Origin: Thysanoteuthis rhombus
Lineage: Eukaryota > Mollusca > Cephalopoda > Oegopsida > Thysanoteuthidae
DNA length: 64,000 nucleotides
Assembly (NCBI GenBank): GCA_963457665.1
Contig: OY735220.1
Span: 31,409,716-31,473,715, forward strand
Reading direction: 5' to 3'
Below, one piece after another: positions 59,743 through 64,000 of this stretch. The stretch's first letter is position 1. The number at the start of each line of letters is the position of its first letter. A program made the translations under genes and the position numbers. Below the pieces are notes generated by a model that was not told the DNA's origin, did not search any database, and worked only from the letters and a program-made list of their open reading frames with translations.

Positions 59743-61726
59743 TTCACTGACCAAGATTAATTTTCATTTTACTACTTTTTATCAAAATCTGGTATATGTA
59801 CAAAAAACAAAGATGTATGTACAAATATATGAATTTTCACATTGAATATTTTATTGAAGGGATTTAAATAACTTTGTTATAAGGATATTAATAATGCTAC
59901 CTCAAATATTTGTCAGGATGACTCAAAGATGCCATGTATTAGATCATTTCATTATCAGCTGATTCATATCTCTAAACTAAAAAATAACAGTTTTACAAAA
60001 TTAGATCATTATGCTTTCACTCACTGCTTACATTATCTTCAAGTCAATGTTGAATTATATTCCACCAATGATCGCATTTTTTTGAATTTAGCAAAGTCTT
60101 CCGAGCTGCAAGAATTTGACCAATAGGACAGTTTGAGTTTTGTAACATTGTTTGAAATTTGATGCCATATTTTTATTTTAAAGCCATTAAGAATCCCTAT
60201 TTTGTTTTTGTAAATTCAAGTCAAATAATTTCAATGCAAAGATGGGTTAGTAGTTATAGATGAATCACTCTCATATACTTATAATTTTTCAATTTAAAAA
60301 TATTGTTAATACAAACTGTTCATTACAAGCAAAGTTGATGTTTTTTCTCTGAAAAACTACATTTGATACAGAATTTTTAAAAATGGCAGAAATTCGTTTT
60401 TTTCAAAATTCAGATAGATATTTGCAGGGAAAATATCCTGTCAACAAAAAAGATTACTGACAAAAATGAGTTCAGGTAATGATAGTTACTAATTTTTAAG
60501 CATCTACTTCTGCCCTCAAAACCAACCAGTCTGTTTGTATCTGTTGCTACTTTGAAGTCAAACATTTATAATTTTAGACAAAATTAGTCATTTAGAATAG
60601 AAGCAAACTATTTTACGAGACATCTTTTTTTTTTGATTTTTCGCGCAAACATTCTCTATAAATGAGGCTTTTAAACTGACTTGTTAAAATATTGCTACAA
60701 GGTGTATACACCTATCAAAAGAAACTTTTGTTTTGATTGTTTGATCATAAACCCATTGCCTAATCATCTAGTATATTTAAAACTTTTTTCTTTTGAAACA
60801 CCCATGAAATAATATGGATTATCGATGGAGAAAACATAAGGACAAAATTTTTTTTCCTACCATCTGTTTTCAAGTGCTTTTTCTGTAAATATAAATTTCA
60901 GAATGTCATCATAATTCTAATGAAAATTTGTTATAAAATCCTCACCAATATGTGAAATGGTCATTGTTGGTTGAATTATTTTAACCATTTTTGTGATCAT
61001 CTTTTGTGTCTAATTCAATAATTCTCCTGCTTATAACTTTGAAAAGAGTCATTAACATTCAAACTTTTATTTGGATTATCAAATCTTTTTTTCCTGTCTT
61101 TGATAATATCAACACAATATTTTAGTCAATTCATTCTTCACCCTCGTCTGGAAAAAAAGTCGTTTGGCTCTCTTTTTGGATTATAAACATAACAGGGGCT
61201 AAAGAATGGATCATCCAAAATGTTGTTTTGACAATATCAAAGATGGGAAGAAAAGATATGATTGTCCAAACAAAAGTTAGAATCAACAATTCTCTAACTT
61301 TTTATGAGACGCAACCAAGTAAAAAATTATTTAAATACACTTCCCTAATTTTCACCTTTTTATGACAATATCGAAACCCAGTCAAATGTATTTAGAAACA
61401 TGTATCATATTGACAATCAGGATATTGATATATCTCATGAAAAAAAAATTTTACTCACTTGAATTGATTTTACTTTCTGGCAAACGATGTTTGGTAGTTT
61501 TTTTGTGCTTATGACGAGAAGAGACTTATAAGAGAAAAAATTATCAAATTTTTTGTCGTCATCACAAATCATTTCAGATTTTTGATTTTCTGTTATTCTG
61601 TTCAGTTAGAATGATTTTGTTTCAGTGATGAGAATATTCAACTCAATAATTATCAGAGTTGCACAAATTCCATTTTATCTTGCATATACATTGCATGAAG
61701 TGAAAACATACATAAATCTGTTATAT

Positions 61727-61727
<1 letters not shown>

Positions 61728-61777
<50 letters not shown>
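61728..61777. repeat. (TA)n microsatellite
   Basis: About 48 bp of TA repeat with one TG interruption. Confidence 0.95.
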
Positions 61778-61783
<6 letters not shown>

Positions 61784-62989
61784 TTGTTTAAGTTCAGGTA
61801 ATCTGAAACAGGATTCAAAAGATAGGTAGACTTTGGAATACAAAAAAAATTTGATAGTTATGCGTAAATGTTTTCAAACAAGGCAAGGGAATGTAACTTC
61901 TTGTAAGTATAAATACATTCAGAAAAAGAGCAAGAAAATGCAGAAGCTTCCTATGGATGACATTGTTATTCAGTTCCCATATTCCTAGTTATTAAAACAT
62001 AATATGAACAAAGTTATGGATTATTAATTATTGTCATTTCAAAACACAGTTTTATTCAGAAATCTTCTTATATTTTGCTCTAATGAACTAACATGGAAAT
62101 TGAGTTATTTCACTGAAATCTGATTGTTTCGTAGAAATTCTTCCTTAAATACATGAATTATATCGATTGATGAAAGTAATAAAGTAGTCAAAGGCAGGAG
62201 CAAATAATTTGATTTTGACCATTCAGCACACGGCAGACTTGTCTGATAGTGAATATCAACACCTATCTACTTTATCATGCACTTTAAAAAAAAAAAACTT
62301 TAATATATACATTTTATACCGTTTAGGTTGTGCATGTATAAGAAAAAAAAACATGTATCAGAGTAATTGTATTTCCATGATTTTATGACATTACTCGATC
62401 AAAAACTGGTTGTAAAGAAGAAAAAATATCAAAGACCTGATATTTTGTTTCTCAGGACAGTATGAGATTTTTACATTCATATTTTAAACGGAAAACAAAA
62501 AACTATTTCTTGTTAAGAAATCTGATTTTACTAAGTACTTGTATATGATGTAAAACGCCAAAGGAAAAAAACGAATATAACAATCATTGCAATCACTCCT
62601 TAAGACAAAAACTTCACATACTTGATTTTTCTGTTTACTGTGTTGCTAACTGTTATTGGACTCTGCATGTGATGAAGCATTCAACAGATTTTGACAAAAT
62701 GCTTTTCCAACCTGAGCTTCCATTTTCTAACTGCTTACCCCGCCACTTATTGTTATCCCATGATCTTTGTGGGGATGTGAGATTTTCCTCTCTGATAATC
62801 TAAATGTTGTTTATTAATTGTTTCTAACACTTATTTTTGTGTCACTGATCTTGAAATCCATTCAGTTTGGTTTATTATACAATTTGGTGATTGCTGTTTT
62901 TTGTACAAAGGAGTCAGAGAAGCCAAGTAGGAAACTCAGTTCAGATTTGTTCTTTTAGCAAATATATGGTAATAAAACAAAACAGAATA

Positions 62990-63197
62990 CCATATTTGTT
63001 AATACATAAGACGCATATTTAAATTTTTAAAACATCAGTACCAATATAAAACAGTGTCCAATATGCTGGTATTATTACTTGGGAATCATCTACCGAAGTT
63101 CAAAATGGACAGCTATAGCGGTTTGGATAGGTTGCAGTGAGCAGTGGTCATCCGAATACTTTTGTAAACTATGCGTCTTATAAGCTGGCAAATAAGG
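62990..63197. mobile_element. MITE with TA target-site duplication, 208 bp
   Basis: The left end CCATATTTGTTAATACATAAGACGCAT and the complement of the right end CCTTATTTGCCAGCTTATAAGACGCAT match over about 27 bp, with the shared core ATAAGACGCAT. Both sides are flanked by TA (62988-62989 and 63198-63199). The superfamily cannot be named from the ends alone, although a TA duplication fits Tc1/mariner-type integration. A similar left end occurs at about 3230. Confidence 0.75.
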
Positions 63198-63700
63198 TAT
63201 ATAAAAGGGCAACAATGTAGTAGAATTTGATGCATAAAACTTTAAAGCACATTTGCAATAAGTGTACTTTAAAGATGGAATTATTGTAAGTTGAGCTGTA
63301 ATCTATTCAAGTTGTTCTGTTGATTTTTATTCATGGAATAAATTGGTAACTTCATATTTGTATCTCATAACCTTTAATCTGCTATATAGAGCTTCAACTA
63401 TAATAAGAGATGCTATGGATGTATTAAGTACCAGATCTTTAATATCAATGGCAATATGTATGTATGTATATGTGTGTGTGCGTGTTCACCCCAATTCTCA
63501 TCTTGTTTATTCTCAGTCTATTCGTTTTCTTTCAACATAACACTTATGTGTTGAGAAATGGATGTATATGATTCAACAGAATGATTATAAATTGTGTTAT
63601 ATTCTATAGAAACTCTTATTTGAAGTGATCTCTTGTCGTTACACGGTTAATGTATCACTCGAACTAGACAACATAGATAAACTAAACGGTTAAAGAAAAT

Positions 63701-63788
63701 GGGGCTGCTGCAGGAATCGAACCTGCGACCAATAAGGTAGCTGCTTCAAAATGGCTTTGCTTTTACCACTGAGTTAATGCAAAAGCCC
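63701..63788 (-). repeat. tRNA-like sequence (pseudo-tRNA or SINE head)
   Basis: On the minus strand it begins GGGCTTTTGC and ends GCAGCCCC, so the acceptor stem pairs partly. TTAACTCAGTGGTAAAAGC is an A box. GCAGGTTCGATTCCTGC is a perfect T arm and B box. The middle is longer than in a normal tRNA and no regular 5-bp anticodon stem is evident, so I do not call it a functional tRNA. Confidence 0.6.
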
Positions 63789-64000
63789 AAATGACTGTCT
63801 TCACCCCAAATTTATTCTTGGTTTTTTCATTGTATACATCCTGAGCTGGACTCAAACCCCACAGCTGTAGTCAGATTTTTGTTATTTGAAGATTGATCCC
63901 TTGTTTACTTCTTAGTAATGCACAAATACTATAATATAGGATTATAAGTGCAATCTGTCACAGCATGTCTGCCATTAAAAATATTTAGACTATTCTGATC

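Larger units (their letters stand above)
59000..62980. other. No gene recognised
   Basis: AT-rich DNA. A 148-codon minus-strand open frame (58996-59442) shows no family signature and no repeats. Apart from the TA tracts at 59.7 and 61.7 kb, nothing stands out. Confidence 0.5.

Overview
This is a eukaryotic, AT-rich window that is mostly intron and transposon debris. It carries one recognisable protein-coding gene, on the + strand: fifteen exons between about 20.7 and 47.6 kb. They join in a continuous frame (822 codons' worth in this window) and encode a series of I-set immunoglobulin domains. The spacing of domains, the basic and acidic linkers and the lack of any signal peptide or membrane segment fit the giant cytoplasmic muscle proteins of the titin / twitchin / obscurin (UNC-89) / stretchin group. 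I cannot name the exact member. The gene appears to run on past 47.6 kb, because the last visible exon ends in the middle of a domain. It may also begin upstream of the window.

Organism: an animal with long AT-rich introns, very abundant (TA)n and TG/TA microsatellites, tRNA-derived SINE-like repeats, and mariner, hAT-like and LINE fragments. A lophotrochozoan, most plausibly a mollusc (perhaps a cephalopod), is my inference. Nothing in the window proves it.

Layout. 1-20.1 kb: no convincing host exon. It holds a 1.6-kb pair of inverted repeats, a GC-rich minisatellite at 6.0 kb, and a dead LINE reverse transcriptase (6.5-8.6 kb) split by a 1.1-kb element with about 165-bp terminal inverted repeats. 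It also holds a hAT-like MITE (11.05 kb), a 40-odd-bp minisatellite (12.8 kb), large TA arrays, and several copies of a 400-450-bp dispersed repeat called family A here. 20.1-20.7 kb: a candidate alternative promoter and 5' UTR. 20.7-33.0 kb: fourteen closely spaced exons. 33.04-47.2 kb: a 14-kb intron with a degenerate 160-bp tandem array, a 143-bp dimer and SINE-like pieces. 47.2-47.6 kb: an unusual exon holding two consecutive amino-terminal Ig half-domains separated by an acidic Ser/Thr-rich linker. 47.6-64 kb: no further exon recognised. There is a hAT-like MITE with a 7/8 target-site duplication, a mariner internal-deletion derivative, a Tc1/mariner helix-turn-helix fragment, a TA-flanked MITE and a tRNA-like sequence.

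Most interesting points: (1) an ATG-led extension that reads in frame straight through the splice acceptor of the first Ig exon, behind a low-complexity 5'-UTR-like region with a Gln-rich upstream ORF; (2) the double half-Ig exon at 47.2 kb; (3) nested transposition into the LINE; (4) family A, an apparently non-autonomous DNA element present at least seven times, two copies head-to-tail, in which internal microsatellites have expanded.
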